A program made the position numbers and the translations under genes. A stretch of DNA of 64,000 bases, taken from positions 868,001-932,000 of the forward strand of contig NZ_JADALJ010000001.1 of the NCBI RefSeq assembly GCF_014876185.1, read 5' to 3'. The notes under the pieces were generated by a model. That model was given only the letters and a program-made list of their open reading frames with translations. It made no database searches and was not told the origin of the DNA. Below, in pieces: positions 8,875 through 17,242 of the stretch; positions within the stretch are counted from its first letter, which is position 1, and each line of letters begins with the position of its first letter. The DNA is from Rufibacter sp. LB8. GTDB taxonomy: Bacteria; Bacteroidota; Bacteroidia; Cytophagales; Hymenobacteraceae.

Positions 8875-8919
8875 AAGTGTGGGTTATAAAGATTTCTTAA
8901 TTACTGAAAGTACTGGGCA

Positions 8920-9078
8920 TTACAAGGTACAGGGGCCAAAAAAAAGGGCACTGGCTTTTTCTGAGAACAACAAGCTCATGCACACCGCCGTGAATGCCGG
9001 GAGCAACGTGATCAACAAAAAATCATTTCCTGAGATTTTGATTCGTTTGGTAAGGACGGTGTGACGGTGCGTTTTCAT
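8920..9078 (-). CDS. possible small membrane protein (52 aa)
   Basis: The first ATG downstream of a good -33/-7 promoter (9112-9142, minus strand) opens this frame. The peptide begins KTHRHTVLTKRIKIS (basic), then has one hydrophobic stretch (FLLITLLPAFTAVCMSLLF), so it could be a single-span inner-membrane protein with N-in topology. It ends 46 bases before the TonB-receptor start and would be co-transcribed with it. An alternative is an untranslated leader. No family is recognised. Confidence 0.35.
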   Translation of the reverse strand: MKTHRHTVLTKRIKISGNDFLLITLLPAFTAVCMSLLFSEKASALFFGPCTL

Positions 9079-9111
9079 AGTCAAAGGTTTAGGTGTTGCT
9101 GAAGGTTGAGG

Positions 9112-9142
9112 CAAAACTAGCATAAGGTACTATGTAAAGCAA
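9112..9142 (-). promoter_or_regulatory. -33/-7 promoter for the TonB-receptor transcript
   Basis: On the minus strand TTG (9142-9140), 20 bases, then TAGTTTTG (9119-9112), fitting the Bacteroidota TTG-N19/21-TAnnTTTG pattern. A direct repeat AAGGTACT occurs at 9124 and 9141 (plus strand) across the promoter and could be a regulator site. Confidence 0.5.
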
Positions 9143-9377
9143 GGTACTGTTAAAAATATTTTCGGCTTTTTTTAAGAAGATGCAAATTCACGTTGTCTGG
9201 TTGCCTTGCGCTTCAGAAAAAAATAAAAGAAGCTTGTCTTGTTTACTATAAGAGGAGCCAGGCATGGGAAGAAAGCAGGCTGAGGAAGACCAAACTGCCT
9301 ATTTAGCTTTCAAGGAAATAGAATGACCGATGCGCGTAAAAATTCCATCTCTCTAAATAGCTTGCGCGTACTACCTT
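9143..9377. other. non-coding stretch, nothing identified
   Basis: Roughly 235 bases between the minus-strand promoter and the plus-strand promoter of the transporter. AT-rich, with no convincing ORF, RNA gene or hairpin by eye. Confidence 0.4.
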
Positions 9378-9385
9378 TACTTTTG
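9378..9385 (+). promoter_or_regulatory. -7 element TACTTTTG for the transporter
   Basis: TACTTTTG matches TAnnTTTG but no clear TTG lies 19-21 bases upstream. If used, transcription would begin at about 9391, inside palindrome copy 5, so the mRNA would start in that hairpin. Confidence 0.35.
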
Positions 9386-9388
9386 TTT

Positions 9389-9431
9389 TCCGTTTTTGGG
9401 CTCATTTCTGGAAATGAGCCCAAAAACGGGA
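9389..9431 (-). repeat. dispersed palindrome, copy 5 (5' leader position)
   Basis: T:A variant, arms TCCGTTTTTGGGCTCATTTC / complement, CTGG centre. It lies directly upstream of the transporter's TTG start, unlike most copies, which follow stop codons. Confidence 0.9.
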
Positions 9432-9432
9432 G

Positions 9433-10524
9433 TTGCATTCATTACTTAACCAATTGAGCCGCTTGCCACAGGAACAAACCCCCATCGGGCTGGTGCCCGC
9501 CAAACAACCTTCGGTCTCATTTAGGAAACGGATTGGGCTGGACAATTTTCTGCTGCTTCTGCTGGCAAGCCTGGGCTTGGCCTACGTGTGGCCAGAGGCC
9601 GGCGACCGCAACAGTCCCTTGCCCTTGGAGGAAATTTCCACGTACGGTGTGGCCTGCATCTTTTTCTTTTATGGCCTCCGGCTGAGCCCGACCAAAATGA
9701 AAGAAGGCCTTAGTGACTGGCGCTTGCATCTGGTGGTGCAGTTCAGCACGTTTTTACTGTTCCCGGCGCTGGTGTGGGCGGTATTTTTTATGACGGGCGG
9801 ACTGGGGCTGGAGCCTTTGCTGTGGCTGGGAATTTTTTACGTGGCCACGCTGCCTTCCACGGTTTCTTCCTCGGTGGTGATGGTGTCCATAGCGGGCGGA
9901 AATTTGCCGGGAGCCATCTTCAACGCCAGCATCTCCAGTTTGCTGGGGGTTTTCCTCACGCCGGTTTTACTGGGAATTTTTTCCAGCGCTTCCTCCACGT
10001 CCGGAGCCGGAATTGACCTCAACAGCGTGATTTTAAAATTACTGCTGCAGGTGGTGGCGCCCGTGACCTTAGGCGTCTTGCTGCATTCCCGGTTGGGGCG
10101 GTTGGCCGAGGCGCACAAAGCCAAGCTGCGTATTTTTGACCAGGCCATCATTCTGCTCATTGTGTTTTCGTCTTTCTGCGAATCTTTCTCGCAGAACCTG
10201 TTCACCGACTACAGCGCAACCACTCTTTTCCTTTTGGGCCTAAGCATGCTGGGCCTGTTTCTGCTGGTGACCTGGCTGATTTCCTTTTTTTGCCGACGGT
10301 TAGGTTTTACCCGGGAGAACCGGATTGTGGCCATTTTCTGCGGCTCCAAGAAATCTTTGGTGCACGGCACGGTCATGTCTAAAGTGTTGTTCCCGGGGGC
10401 GGCCACGGTGGGCATCATTCTGTTGCCGCTCATGCTGTACCACGCCTTGCAACTCATGGCCGCCAGCATGATGGCCCAGAAGATGGCTCGGGAAAATCCT
10501 CCTTCAGAAACTGAAATGGCCTAA
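9433..10524 (+). CDS. bile acid:sodium symporter-like transporter (SBF-like, YfeH type)
   Basis: 363 residues with about ten hydrophobic helices from residue ~35 onward. It shows YGVACIFFFYGLRLSPTKMKEGL (~76-98), LPSTVSSSVVMVSIAGGNLPGAIFNASISSLLGVFLTPVL (~140-180) and FCGSKKSLVHGTVMSKVLF (~305-323). These are signatures of the SBF-like family PF13593, inner-membrane proteins related to bile-acid/sodium symporters; the true substrate is unknown. The start is uncertain: TTG at 9433 is the first possible codon after an in-frame TGA inside the palindrome, and other TTG/GTG codons follow at 9454, 9463 and about 9493. No ATG is available before the first helix. Confidence 0.75.
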   Translation: MHSLLNQLSRLPQEQTPIGLVPAKQPSVSFRKRIGLDNFLLLLLASLGLAYVWPEAGDRNSPLPLEEISTYGVACIFFFYGLRLSPTKMKEGLSDWRLHLVVQFSTFLLFPALVWAVFFMTGGLGLEPLLWLGIFYVATLPSTVSSSVVMVSIAGGNLPGAIFNASISSLLGVFLTPVLLGIFSSASSTSGAGIDLNSVILKLLLQVVAPVTLGVLLHSRLGRLAEAHKAKLRIFDQAIILLIVFSSFCESFSQNLFTDYSATTLFLLGLSMLGLFLLVTWLISFFCRRLGFTRENRIVAIFCGSKKSLVHGTVMSKVLFPGAATVGIILLPLMLYHALQLMAASMMAQKMARENPPSETEMA

Positions 10525-10567
10525 GCCGTTTTGAGGCTCATTTCCAGAAATGAGCCCCAAAACGGAA
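10525..10567 (+). repeat. dispersed palindrome, copy 6
   Basis: CCAG centre. The right arm AAATGAGCCCCAAAACGGAA is intact and the left arm has one change (GAGGCTC). It begins at the base after the transporter's TAA and is followed 20 bases on by a true terminator. Confidence 0.85.
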
Positions 10568-10586
10568 ACGAACCGACAACTACTAC

Positions 10587-10619
10587 AAAAGCCTGACATA
10601 CAGATACGTCAGGCTTTTT
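10587..10619. terminator. bidirectional intrinsic terminator
   Basis: Stem AAAAGCCTGAC / GTCAGGCTTTT with a 10-base loop and a T-run, between the convergent transporter and HTH genes. Confidence 0.85.
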
Positions 10620-10627
10620 GCGGTAGG

Positions 10628-10828
10628 TTAATCATCGTCCTCTAAAAAGAACAGGTCCTCTACTTTTTTCTGCAGCACCAGAGCCACTTTGAGGGCCAGC
10701 ACCGTGGAGGGAATGTATTTATTGCTTTCCATGGCGTTGATGGTCTGCCGGCTCACGCCAATTTTCTTGGCCAGATCTTCCTGGGTGAGCTTGACCGCCA
10801 CGCGCTCATTTCTAACGTTATTCTTCAT
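10628..10828 (-). CDS. XRE-family HTH transcriptional regulator (66 aa)
   Basis: A compact Cro/C1-type helix-turn-helix protein: LTQEDLAKKIGVSRQTINAME spans the HTH (residues ~14-34), then NKYIPSTVLALKVALVLQKKVEDLFFL. The length and form match the small regulators paired with membrane proteins in bacteria (YozG-like). Its ATG overlaps the end of the upstream membrane-protein gene by 11 bases, so the two are translationally coupled. Three 20-bp near-palindromic repeats overlap the operon promoter at 11311-11370 and are the obvious candidate operator. Autoregulation is inferred from this arrangement. Confidence 0.85.
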   Translation of the reverse strand: MKNNVRNERVAVKLTQEDLAKKIGVSRQTINAMESNKYIPSTVLALKVALVLQKKVEDLFFLEDDD

Positions 10829-11306
10829 GCACGGCTAAATTGGTGGCCCTGTAATAGACTACATGAAACCTGATTAAAAAGAGAATCATCAAGGTGAACA
10901 AATTGAACACCATGATCTGGTAAAAGCCCAGGCCATAGACAAAGAAGAAGCAGAAAATCAGGAGCCCGGCGTTTACGTACGTGGCCCAGAGCAAGCTTTC
11001 TAACCTGAGTTTGCCGCTGTACTCGTCTTCCTGCTTTACTTCTGAGCAGGTCACCAACAGCGTGCCCACTAAAAGCAGCGTGGCTATGATTTCATCGGCT
11101 AGGTTGTTCTCAACTATTTCAAAAGTTTCTTTCACGCCTGAAGGTTCGCCTAACATAGCTGGTTCATACAGGGCAAACATGGGCAGTTCCAGCCAAGGAA
11201 AACTCACTAGTTCATTGATTAATAGCAAGCCCAACACCAACGCTGGTAGAAAGAGCGCCCACCCCAGTTTCTTAAACCGATGCGGGAAAAGGTACCGTGT
11301 TTTCAT
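10818..11306 (-). CDS. multi-pass membrane protein, partner of the HTH regulator
   Basis: 162 residues from ATG at 11306. A longer frame to 11357 is open but its start would lie inside the promoter. Four hydrophobic segments are visible: LGWALFLPALVLGLLLINEL (~14-33), ADEIIATLLLVGTLLVTC (~72-89), a span near WATYVNAGLLIFCFFFVYGLG (~108-128) and YQIMVFNLFTLMILFLIRF (~130-148). This resembles DUF2178-like membrane proteins that sit with a small XRE regulator, but I cannot assign it firmly. It overlaps the HTH gene downstream. Confidence 0.65.
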   Translation of the reverse strand: MKTRYLFPHRFKKLGWALFLPALVLGLLLINELVSFPWLELPMFALYEPAMLGEPSGVKETFEIVENNLADEIIATLLLVGTLLVTCSEVKQEDEYSGKLRLESLLWATYVNAGLLIFCFFFVYGLGFYQIMVFNLFTLMILFLIRFHVVYYRATNLAVHEE

Positions 11307-11310
11307 AAGG

Positions 11311-11370
11311 ATGTAAAGTTTGTTTGACAAATGTAAAGTATGTTTTACAAATGTCAAGTATTCTTTACAA
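11311..11370 (-). promoter_or_regulatory. three-unit tandem operator array
   Basis: Three contiguous 20-bp units: 11311-11330, 11331-11350 and 11351-11370. The middle unit contains the perfect inverted repeat TGTAAAGTATGTTTTACA. In unit 1 the right half and in unit 3 the left half carry the same G:C change (TTGACA, TGTCAA). The spacing is two helical turns, so a dimeric regulator would bind on one face. The array covers the promoter of the HTH operon. Confidence 0.7.
11328..11357 (-). promoter_or_regulatory. -33/-7 promoter of the membrane-protein/HTH operon
   Basis: On the minus strand TTG (11357-11355), exactly 19 bases, then TACATTTG (11335-11328). It is embedded in operator units 1-3. 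Confidence 0.65.
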
Positions 11371-11412
11371 TTTATTTTTTCATTTCTTATTTCGATAATT
11401 AGAGGGAGGACA

Positions 11413-11447
11413 AAAAAAGCCCATCCTGAGGTGCAGAATGGGCTTTT
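11413..11447 (-). terminator. intrinsic terminator of mtaB
   Basis: Stem AAAAGCCCAT / ATGGGCTTTT with a 13-base loop. Read on the minus strand it ends in a run of seven T residues, just after the mtaB stop. Confidence 0.8.
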
Positions 11448-11469
11448 ATGTAAAAAGAAAAGTATTGGT

Positions 11470-12789
11470 TTAGTGGGCCAGCATTTCAGCGAAGGTGTCT
11501 TCGGCTTCCATTAATCCGGCGGGAGTGAGGTTGGTAAGGCGTACGTGTTTCTGCTCGTTCACCAGCACCGGGTCATACTTGGCCACCACGCGCACGTAGT
11601 TTTCGGTGAAGCCTTCCATGTAGCCGTCCGTGATATCAGCTTCAAACAAGACCTGGCCTTCATAGCCTATCTGGCTTTCATAAAACGCGCGTTTTTTCTT
11701 CTCAGACAGAATCCGGAGCATGTCGGCGCGGCGGTTTCGGTCTTTCTGGGGCACTACGCCTGGTAAATTAATAGCTGACGTGTTGGCGCGCTCAGAATAT
11801 GGGAACACGTGCAGGTAGCTGATGTCCAGGTCATTCAGGAAGTTGTAAGTCTCCAGGAAATCTTCTTCGGTCTCGCCGGGGAAACCCACAATCACATCCA
11901 CTCCAATACAGGCATGGGGCATGGCCGCTTTGATCCAGGCCACGCGCTGGGCGTACAGTTCCCGCAGATAGCGGCGCCGCATCAGTTTCAGAATCTTGTT
12001 GCTCCCCGACTGCAAAGGCACATGGAAATGCGGCATGAACCGCTGAGAATTGGCCACAAACGTGATAATCTCCTCACTCAACAAATTAGGTTCAATAGAA
12101 GAAATCCGGAACCGGGAAACGGTTTCCACGCGGTCCAGTTCCTGAATCAATTGAAAGAAATTCTCCTTCCGTTCGCCGTCCTGCAACCCGAAGTCGCCGG
12201 TGTTCACGCCCGTCAGCACAATCTCCTTCACGCCAGACAGGCCAATCTCGGTAGCCTCGTCCACCACTTTTTCAATGGTGTTGCTTCTTGACTTGCCACG
12301 AGCCTGCGGAATGGTGCAGAAGGTGCAGGAATAATCGCAGCCGTCCTGAACTTTCAGAAACGTGCGCGTGCGGTCCCCGAAGGAGTAGGCGTTCACAAAA
12401 GTGTTGGCCTCTGACACGGGGCTGGCGTGCACCTGCGGGGCGTCTTTTTTCTCAAACGTAGCCAAAATATCCACCAACTGGAATTTCTCGGCGGCGCCCA
12501 ACACGGCATCTACACCCGGAATTTCAGAGATTTCCTTCGGTTTCAATTGCGCGTAGCAGCCCACAATGGTGATAAAGGCGTTGGGCGAATGCTTGAGCGC
12601 CTCTTTTACCACCTTGCGGCATTTTTTGTCTGCGTTGTCAGTGACAGAGCAGGTATTGATGACGTAAATATCTGGCGTGTCTGTGAAGTCCACCTTCTCA
12701 AAACCACGCTCCTGGAAGATGCGCGAGAGGGTGGAGGTCTCAGAGAAATTGAGCTTGCAGCCCAGGGTATAGAAAGCTACCTTTTTCAT
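11470..12789 (-). CDS. mtaB: tRNA t6A37 methylthiotransferase MtaB
   Basis: A 439-residue radical-SAM methylthiotransferase. The N-terminal UPF0004 domain has its three cluster cysteines: YTLGCKLNFSE (C11), NTCSV (~C47) and VGCYAQ (~C78). The radical-SAM motif CDYSCTFCTIPQARG is near 150-164. A C-terminal TRAM-like part (QVLFEADITDGYMEGFTENYVRV) follows. YTLGCKLN with a 439-residue length points to MtaB (ms2t6A37) rather than MiaB or RimO. A TACCTTTG -7 element lies just upstream of the ATG. It complements the miaE gene at the left end, another position-37 modification. Confidence 0.9.
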   Translation of the reverse strand: MKKVAFYTLGCKLNFSETSTLSRIFQERGFEKVDFTDTPDIYVINTCSVTDNADKKCRKVVKEALKHSPNAFITIVGCYAQLKPKEISEIPGVDAVLGAAEKFQLVDILATFEKKDAPQVHASPVSEANTFVNAYSFGDRTRTFLKVQDGCDYSCTFCTIPQARGKSRSNTIEKVVDEATEIGLSGVKEIVLTGVNTGDFGLQDGERKENFFQLIQELDRVETVSRFRISSIEPNLLSEEIITFVANSQRFMPHFHVPLQSGSNKILKLMRRRYLRELYAQRVAWIKAAMPHACIGVDVIVGFPGETEEDFLETYNFLNDLDISYLHVFPYSERANTSAINLPGVVPQKDRNRRADMLRILSEKKKRAFYESQIGYEGQVLFEADITDGYMEGFTENYVRVVAKYDPVLVNEQKHVRLTNLTPAGLMEAEDTFAEMLAH

Positions 12790-12838
12790 AATCAGGGGGC
12801 AAAGGTACGGAGAATTGAAATGAATTGCTTGGTTTGGC

Positions 12839-12882
12839 TTCCGTTTTCGGGCTCATTTCCAGAAATGAGCCCGAAAACGGAA
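12839..12882 (+). repeat. dispersed palindrome, copy 7 (perfect)
   Basis: C:G variant, perfect 20-nt arms, CCAG centre. It lies between two same-strand genes, 8 bases past the stop codon of the sulfatase-like gene. Confidence 0.9.
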
Positions 12883-12890
12883 AGAGTCTT

Positions 12891-14735
12891 TCATCGTTTC
12901 AAATAATCTGCATAGCTGGTCTGCATGTAGGCCTTGCCTTGGTTGAGTTGGTGGTCTGTAACGGCGTCGTCTTTCTCAATGACCTTTTTGGCGGTGTTGT
13001 CAAACGTGACCGTTCCCTGGGGCGTCACCATCCCAAAGCCGTCATTAAACACGTAAAACGCGAAGCTGTTGGCTTTGGCATCTATCAGGTTTTTGCTCCA
13101 GCTGTAATGCTGCCAGGGCAAGCCCATCTGCTGCAGAAGCGTGGGCACCACATCAGTCTGGGTACCAATGGTGGAAATGACGGTATCTTTTACAGCCAGC
13201 GCGCCCCCCACCATTATCAGCGGAATCTTGAATTTGCCAGGCGCGTGGTTTTGGTCTGGACCGGGGAATTGATGGCCATGGTCTGCCACCAACACCACCA
13301 CCGTGTTCTGCCACCAGGGCATTTTCTTGGCTTGATTTATAAAATCTCCCACGGCTTTGTCTGTGTAGTACACCGAGTTCTTGAACTGTGTTGGTTCGTC
13401 GGCACCCATGAATTTAGTAGGCATGGGCACATCATACGGTTCATGGCTGCTGAGCGTGAAAATGGTGGTCAGGAACGGCTCCTGTGGTTTCTGATGGTCT
13501 TGCAGCACTTTCTCCAGCACCAAATGATCGTGCACGCCCCACTTTGAATTGTAGAACTCACTCGGGAAATCGGCTTTCTCCAGCAGGCGGTCATATTGCC
13601 CGTTCACCAGATAGGAACGCAGGTTGGCAAAGGCCAGTTCGCCGCCATAATAATAACTGGTATAATACCCGGCCTTTCTCAGGTCAGAGGCCAACTGCGG
13701 CAGCCGTTCTGTTTTACGGGGTGTTTTCACAATGGAAGCCACCGGCTGCACCGGGTAACCGCTCAACAAAGCCACCATGCCTTTCTGGCTTCGGTCACCG
13801 GAGGCGTATATGTTATTGAAAAGAATACCTTCTTTGGCCAGGGCGTTCAGGTTCGGCGTGACGTCGGCCGGGCCTCCTAAAGGACCGATGAATTTTGCCG
13901 TGTAGCTTTCCAGAATCAGGAAAATGACGTTGGGTTTTTTCACGCGCAGCAGAGAGGCCACCGAGTCGCTTTTAGGCTGATACAGTTCCTGCACCAGGGC
14001 CTGGGCTTCTTTCTCTTCTAAGTATATATATGGGTTTTTGGTGTCATGGTTTTTCTTGACCACCGAGTGCATCACGTTCCAGAGCACGTTCACGCCGGCA
14101 TGGTTGGCGAAAATCTTCTGGGAGAAATACACATCGCTTTGGTTCAGGGGAATCTGCTGCCAGCCGCCCCTGATGGGCAACACCAACAAGGCCAGCAAAA
14201 AAAGGCTGAGGGAAATCTCCGGTAAATAATTTCTCCTTTTAAAATCGCCTGGCGTCCAGATTCTTTTCACCCAGCTAAAGCCAAACCAAGCCGCCGCGGC
14301 TAGCAACAGAAACAGAAAAACCAGCAAAAACACCGGCGCCGACCCAGTGGAGGCCAGCATTTCTTTGGGTGTGTTCAGGTATTGCATAGGCGTGGTGTCT
14401 AACCGGAAACCCCAAGCCGTGTACAGTTCCAGGTCAACGGTCACCAGCAACGCCACCAATATAATCAAAACATACGTGTACCCATTCACCACTTTCAAGA
14501 AGGCTTTCCTCCTTAAAATAGATTCCAGCAAAAACAATAGGAACGGAATAGCACTCAGGTAGGCGGCAAAGGAAAGATCCATGCGCAAGCCATACAAAAA
14601 GGTGTTGGCTACCTCCAAGGCGGTCAACTCCGCGGTTCTATCATGTTGGTACCCTAAAAAGAGCGCCCGGCACAAAAGGAAAAGGACGGTCCAGAAAAGG
14701 AAGTACCCCAAAGACCTGCTTAGTATCTGTTTCAC
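12891..14735 (-). CDS. LTA synthase-like sulfatase / phosphoglycerol transferase
   Basis: 614 residues from GTG at 14735, chosen because TACCTTTG (a -7 element) lies just upstream; a TTG at 14765 is the alternative. Four to five N-terminal membrane helices (residues ~8-205) precede an extracytoplasmic alkaline-phosphatase-superfamily domain. Motifs: NVIFLILESYTAKF (metal-binding Glu), ASGDRSQKGMVALLSGYP (nucleophile region, Ser where relatives often have Thr), SSHEPYDVP and VVLVADHGHQFPG (Asp-His metal ligands). The family transfers phosphoglycerol or phosphoethanolamine groups, or acts as a hydrolase, on envelope glycolipids. Gram-negative Bacteroidota have no lipoteichoic acid, so the acceptor here is unknown. 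Confidence 0.8.
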   Translation of the reverse strand: MKQILSRSLGYFLFWTVLFLLCRALFLGYQHDRTAELTALEVANTFLYGLRMDLSFAAYLSAIPFLLFLLESILRRKAFLKVVNGYTYVLIILVALLVTVDLELYTAWGFRLDTTPMQYLNTPKEMLASTGSAPVFLLVFLFLLLAAAAWFGFSWVKRIWTPGDFKRRNYLPEISLSLFLLALLVLPIRGGWQQIPLNQSDVYFSQKIFANHAGVNVLWNVMHSVVKKNHDTKNPYIYLEEKEAQALVQELYQPKSDSVASLLRVKKPNVIFLILESYTAKFIGPLGGPADVTPNLNALAKEGILFNNIYASGDRSQKGMVALLSGYPVQPVASIVKTPRKTERLPQLASDLRKAGYYTSYYYGGELAFANLRSYLVNGQYDRLLEKADFPSEFYNSKWGVHDHLVLEKVLQDHQKPQEPFLTTIFTLSSHEPYDVPMPTKFMGADEPTQFKNSVYYTDKAVGDFINQAKKMPWWQNTVVVLVADHGHQFPGPDQNHAPGKFKIPLIMVGGALAVKDTVISTIGTQTDVVPTLLQQMGLPWQHYSWSKNLIDAKANSFAFYVFNDGFGMVTPQGTVTFDNTAKKVIEKDDAVTDHQLNQGKAYMQTSYADYLKR

Positions 14736-14919
14736 GGTGCAAAGGTAAAAATTTAGGCCTAGCAAGAACCTTTATCTAAAAATAAGCAGGGGTGTGAAAT
14801 TTAACCTCGTTTTGGCTAAACTCAATCAAAAAATATAAAAACCCCTGTAAATTGAAAGGGGTGTTGACTTAAAAACGATGTAAAAAATAAAAAATGGGGT
14901 TAAAATTTAAAGGGGGTGT

Positions 14920-14950
14920 GTTGAATTTCAGAATTGAGTTAATATATTTG
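14920..14950 (+). promoter_or_regulatory. -33/-7 promoter of glnN
   Basis: GTTG (14920-14923), 19 bases, then TATATTTG (14943-14950); the ATG is 31 bases downstream of the element. The region upstream (14766-14919) is AT-rich with AAAGGGGTGT/AAGGGGGTGTG direct repeats, possible nitrogen-control sites. Confidence 0.6.
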
Positions 14951-14980
14951 ACCATCGTATCAGATAATTAAACAAAGCCC

Positions 14981-17173
14981 ATGGCCATTCTTCGTTTTAA
15001 AGCATTGGAGTTGGTGAACCAACGTCCGCCCGTGGAAGTCAATCTTCCTTCAGGCAAAATCTCTGATTATTTCGGAATCAATGTGTTTGGCCAGGAGGCC
15101 ATGCGGTCCACCTTGTCCGGAGATTACTTCAAGCGTTTGCAGTTCGCCATTAAAACTGGCACCAAAGTAGACCGCCACCTGGCCGATGCCGTGGCCGCCG
15201 CCATGAAAACCTGGGCTTTGAACAAAGGCGCCACGCACTACACCCACTGGTTTCAGCCCCTTACCGGAGAAACCGCCGAAAAACACGATTCCTTTTTTGA
15301 CCTGACCTCAGACGGACGCGCCATTGAAGCCTTTAAAGGCAGCGCCCTGGTGCAGCAGGAGCCAGACGCTTCTTCTTTCCCCAACGGCGGTATCAGAAAT
15401 ACCTTTGAAGCCCGCGGCTATACCGCCTGGGATCCAACTTCGCCCGCCTTTATTATTGAGAATGCCGGGGCCAAAACGTTGTGTATTCCTACCATTTTTG
15501 TATCGTACACCGGTGAAGCCCTTGACTACAAAGCGCCTTTGCTGAAAAGCCTGGACCTGGTGGAGAGAGCCGCCCTGGATGTTTGCCAACTGTTTGACAA
15601 AGACGTGGCCAAAGTGACCACCACGTTGGGCATTGAGCAGGAATACTTTATGGTTGACCGCGCGCTGTTTGACGCCAGACCAGACTTGGTGATGGCCGGC
15701 AGAACCGTATTCGGCCATGCGCCCGCCAAAGGACAGCAGTTAGAAGACCATTATTTCGGGGCAATTCCCTCCAGGGTGCATGCCTTTATGGTGGAATTTG
15801 AGGCCGAGTCGCACAAGTTGGGAATTCCGTTGAGAACCCGTCACAATGAAGTAGCCCCTAACCAGTTTGAGTGCGCGCCAACCTTTGAGGAAGCCAACCT
15901 GGCAGTGGACCATAACCAGATTTTGATGGATGTGATGGACCGCGTAGCCGAAAAACACAATCTCAAAGTTCTGTTGCATGAAAAACCATTCGCGGGCGTA
16001 AATGGCAGCGGAAAGCACAACAACTGGGCCCTGAGCACTGACACGGGCGTGAACCTGTTGGCCCCTGGCCGCAAACCGAAGGAAAATCTTCAGTTCCTCA
16101 CCTTCTTCATCACCACCATTAAAGCCGTGCACCGCTACGCAGATTTGCTGCGCGCCAGCATTGCCTCTGCCAGCAATGACCACCGCCTGGGTGCCAATGA
16201 GGCGCCACCTGCCATCATGTCTGTGTTTGTGGGCAAGAAACTGAGCGAAGTTCTGGACGAGCTGGAGCGTACCGCCAAGGTTCCCCTGGACAAAGGCGAT
16301 AACATGTACCTGAAATTGGGCATCGACAAAATCCCGGAAATTTTGTTGGACAACACAGACCGTAACCGTACCTCGCCTTTCGCGTTCACGGGCAACAAGT
16401 TTGAATTCAGAGCAGTAGGTTCTTCGGCCAACTGTTCCAACGCTATGACCATCCTCAACGCCATTGTAGCCGACCAGCTGCTGGAGTTCCGTGATTCGGT
16501 GGAAGCTGCCATCGCAAAAGGCAAGAAGAAAGAAGTGGCTATTATTGATGTGCTACGCGACTATGTGATCACGTCCAAAGACATCAGGTTTGAAGGCAAC
16601 GGTTACAGCAAGGAGTGGGAAGAAGAGGCCGAGCGCCGCGGTTTGAGCAACATCAGAACCACGCCGGTAGCCTTGGACAAACTAATAGATGAGCAGGCTG
16701 AAAAACTTTTCACGAAGCATAACATCTTCAACACCCGTGAGTTGCATGCCCGCCATGAAATTTTACTGGAAGACTACATCAAGCGCGTGCAGATTGAGGC
16801 CCGCGTAATTGGCGACCTGGCCAACAACCACGTTATCCCGACGGCAGTAGCCTACCAAACCAAACTGGTGCAGAACATCAAAGGCCTGCGTGACATTGGC
16901 CTGGAAGACGATGAATACACCAAAACTACGCTGGAGACCATCAAGAATATATCCAGGCACCTCACCGTGATCAAGACCAACGTGGAAGCCATGATTGAGC
17001 AACGCAAAATTGCCAACAAGGTAGAAGACACCCGCGAGCGCGCCATCATGTATGACGCCCAGGTGAAAAGCTACTTTGACACCATCAGGTACAGCGTTGA
17101 CAAACTGGAACTGATTGTGGATGATGAGCAGTGGCCGCTGGTGAAATACAGAGAAATGCTGTTCAGCCACTAA
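14981..17173 (+). CDS. glnN: glutamine synthetase, type III
   Basis: 730 residues, the length of type III enzymes, against ~470 for type I. It makes glutamine from glutamate, ammonia and ATP in the cytoplasm. Visible motifs: IRNTFEARGYTAWDPTSPAF (type III N-terminal), TLGIEQEYFMVD (~210-222), LLHEKPFAGVNGSGKHNNWA (ATP/Glu site, ~332-351), SNDHRLGANEAPPAI and NRTSPFAFTGNKFEFRAVGS. The C-terminal ~150 residues are helical, as in the family. A single-gene transcript is suggested by a promoter at 14920-14950 and a hairpin at 17204-17225. Position -7 direct repeats may mark regulation, but no regulator is adjacent. Confidence 0.95.
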   Translation: MAILRFKALELVNQRPPVEVNLPSGKISDYFGINVFGQEAMRSTLSGDYFKRLQFAIKTGTKVDRHLADAVAAAMKTWALNKGATHYTHWFQPLTGETAEKHDSFFDLTSDGRAIEAFKGSALVQQEPDASSFPNGGIRNTFEARGYTAWDPTSPAFIIENAGAKTLCIPTIFVSYTGEALDYKAPLLKSLDLVERAALDVCQLFDKDVAKVTTTLGIEQEYFMVDRALFDARPDLVMAGRTVFGHAPAKGQQLEDHYFGAIPSRVHAFMVEFEAESHKLGIPLRTRHNEVAPNQFECAPTFEEANLAVDHNQILMDVMDRVAEKHNLKVLLHEKPFAGVNGSGKHNNWALSTDTGVNLLAPGRKPKENLQFLTFFITTIKAVHRYADLLRASIASASNDHRLGANEAPPAIMSVFVGKKLSEVLDELERTAKVPLDKGDNMYLKLGIDKIPEILLDNTDRNRTSPFAFTGNKFEFRAVGSSANCSNAMTILNAIVADQLLEFRDSVEAAIAKGKKKEVAIIDVLRDYVITSKDIRFEGNGYSKEWEEEAERRGLSNIRTTPVALDKLIDEQAEKLFTKHNIFNTRELHARHEILLEDYIKRVQIEARVIGDLANNHVIPTAVAYQTKLVQNIKGLRDIGLEDDEYTKTTLETIKNISRHLTVIKTNVEAMIEQRKIANKVEDTRERAIMYDAQVKSYFDTIRYSVDKLELIVDDEQWPLVKYREMLFSH

Positions 17174-17203
17174 GCACCCCTTTACCACGCTAACAAACAG
17201 AAA

Positions 17204-17225
17204 GGCCCCCGCGCAAGCAGGGGCC
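17204..17225 (+). terminator. hairpin after glnN
   Basis: GGCCCC / GGGGCC stem with a 10-base loop, followed by a weak T-tract (ATTTG). Probably the glnN terminator. Confidence 0.6.
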
Positions 17226-17242
17226 ATTTGCTGTTAAAAGAT

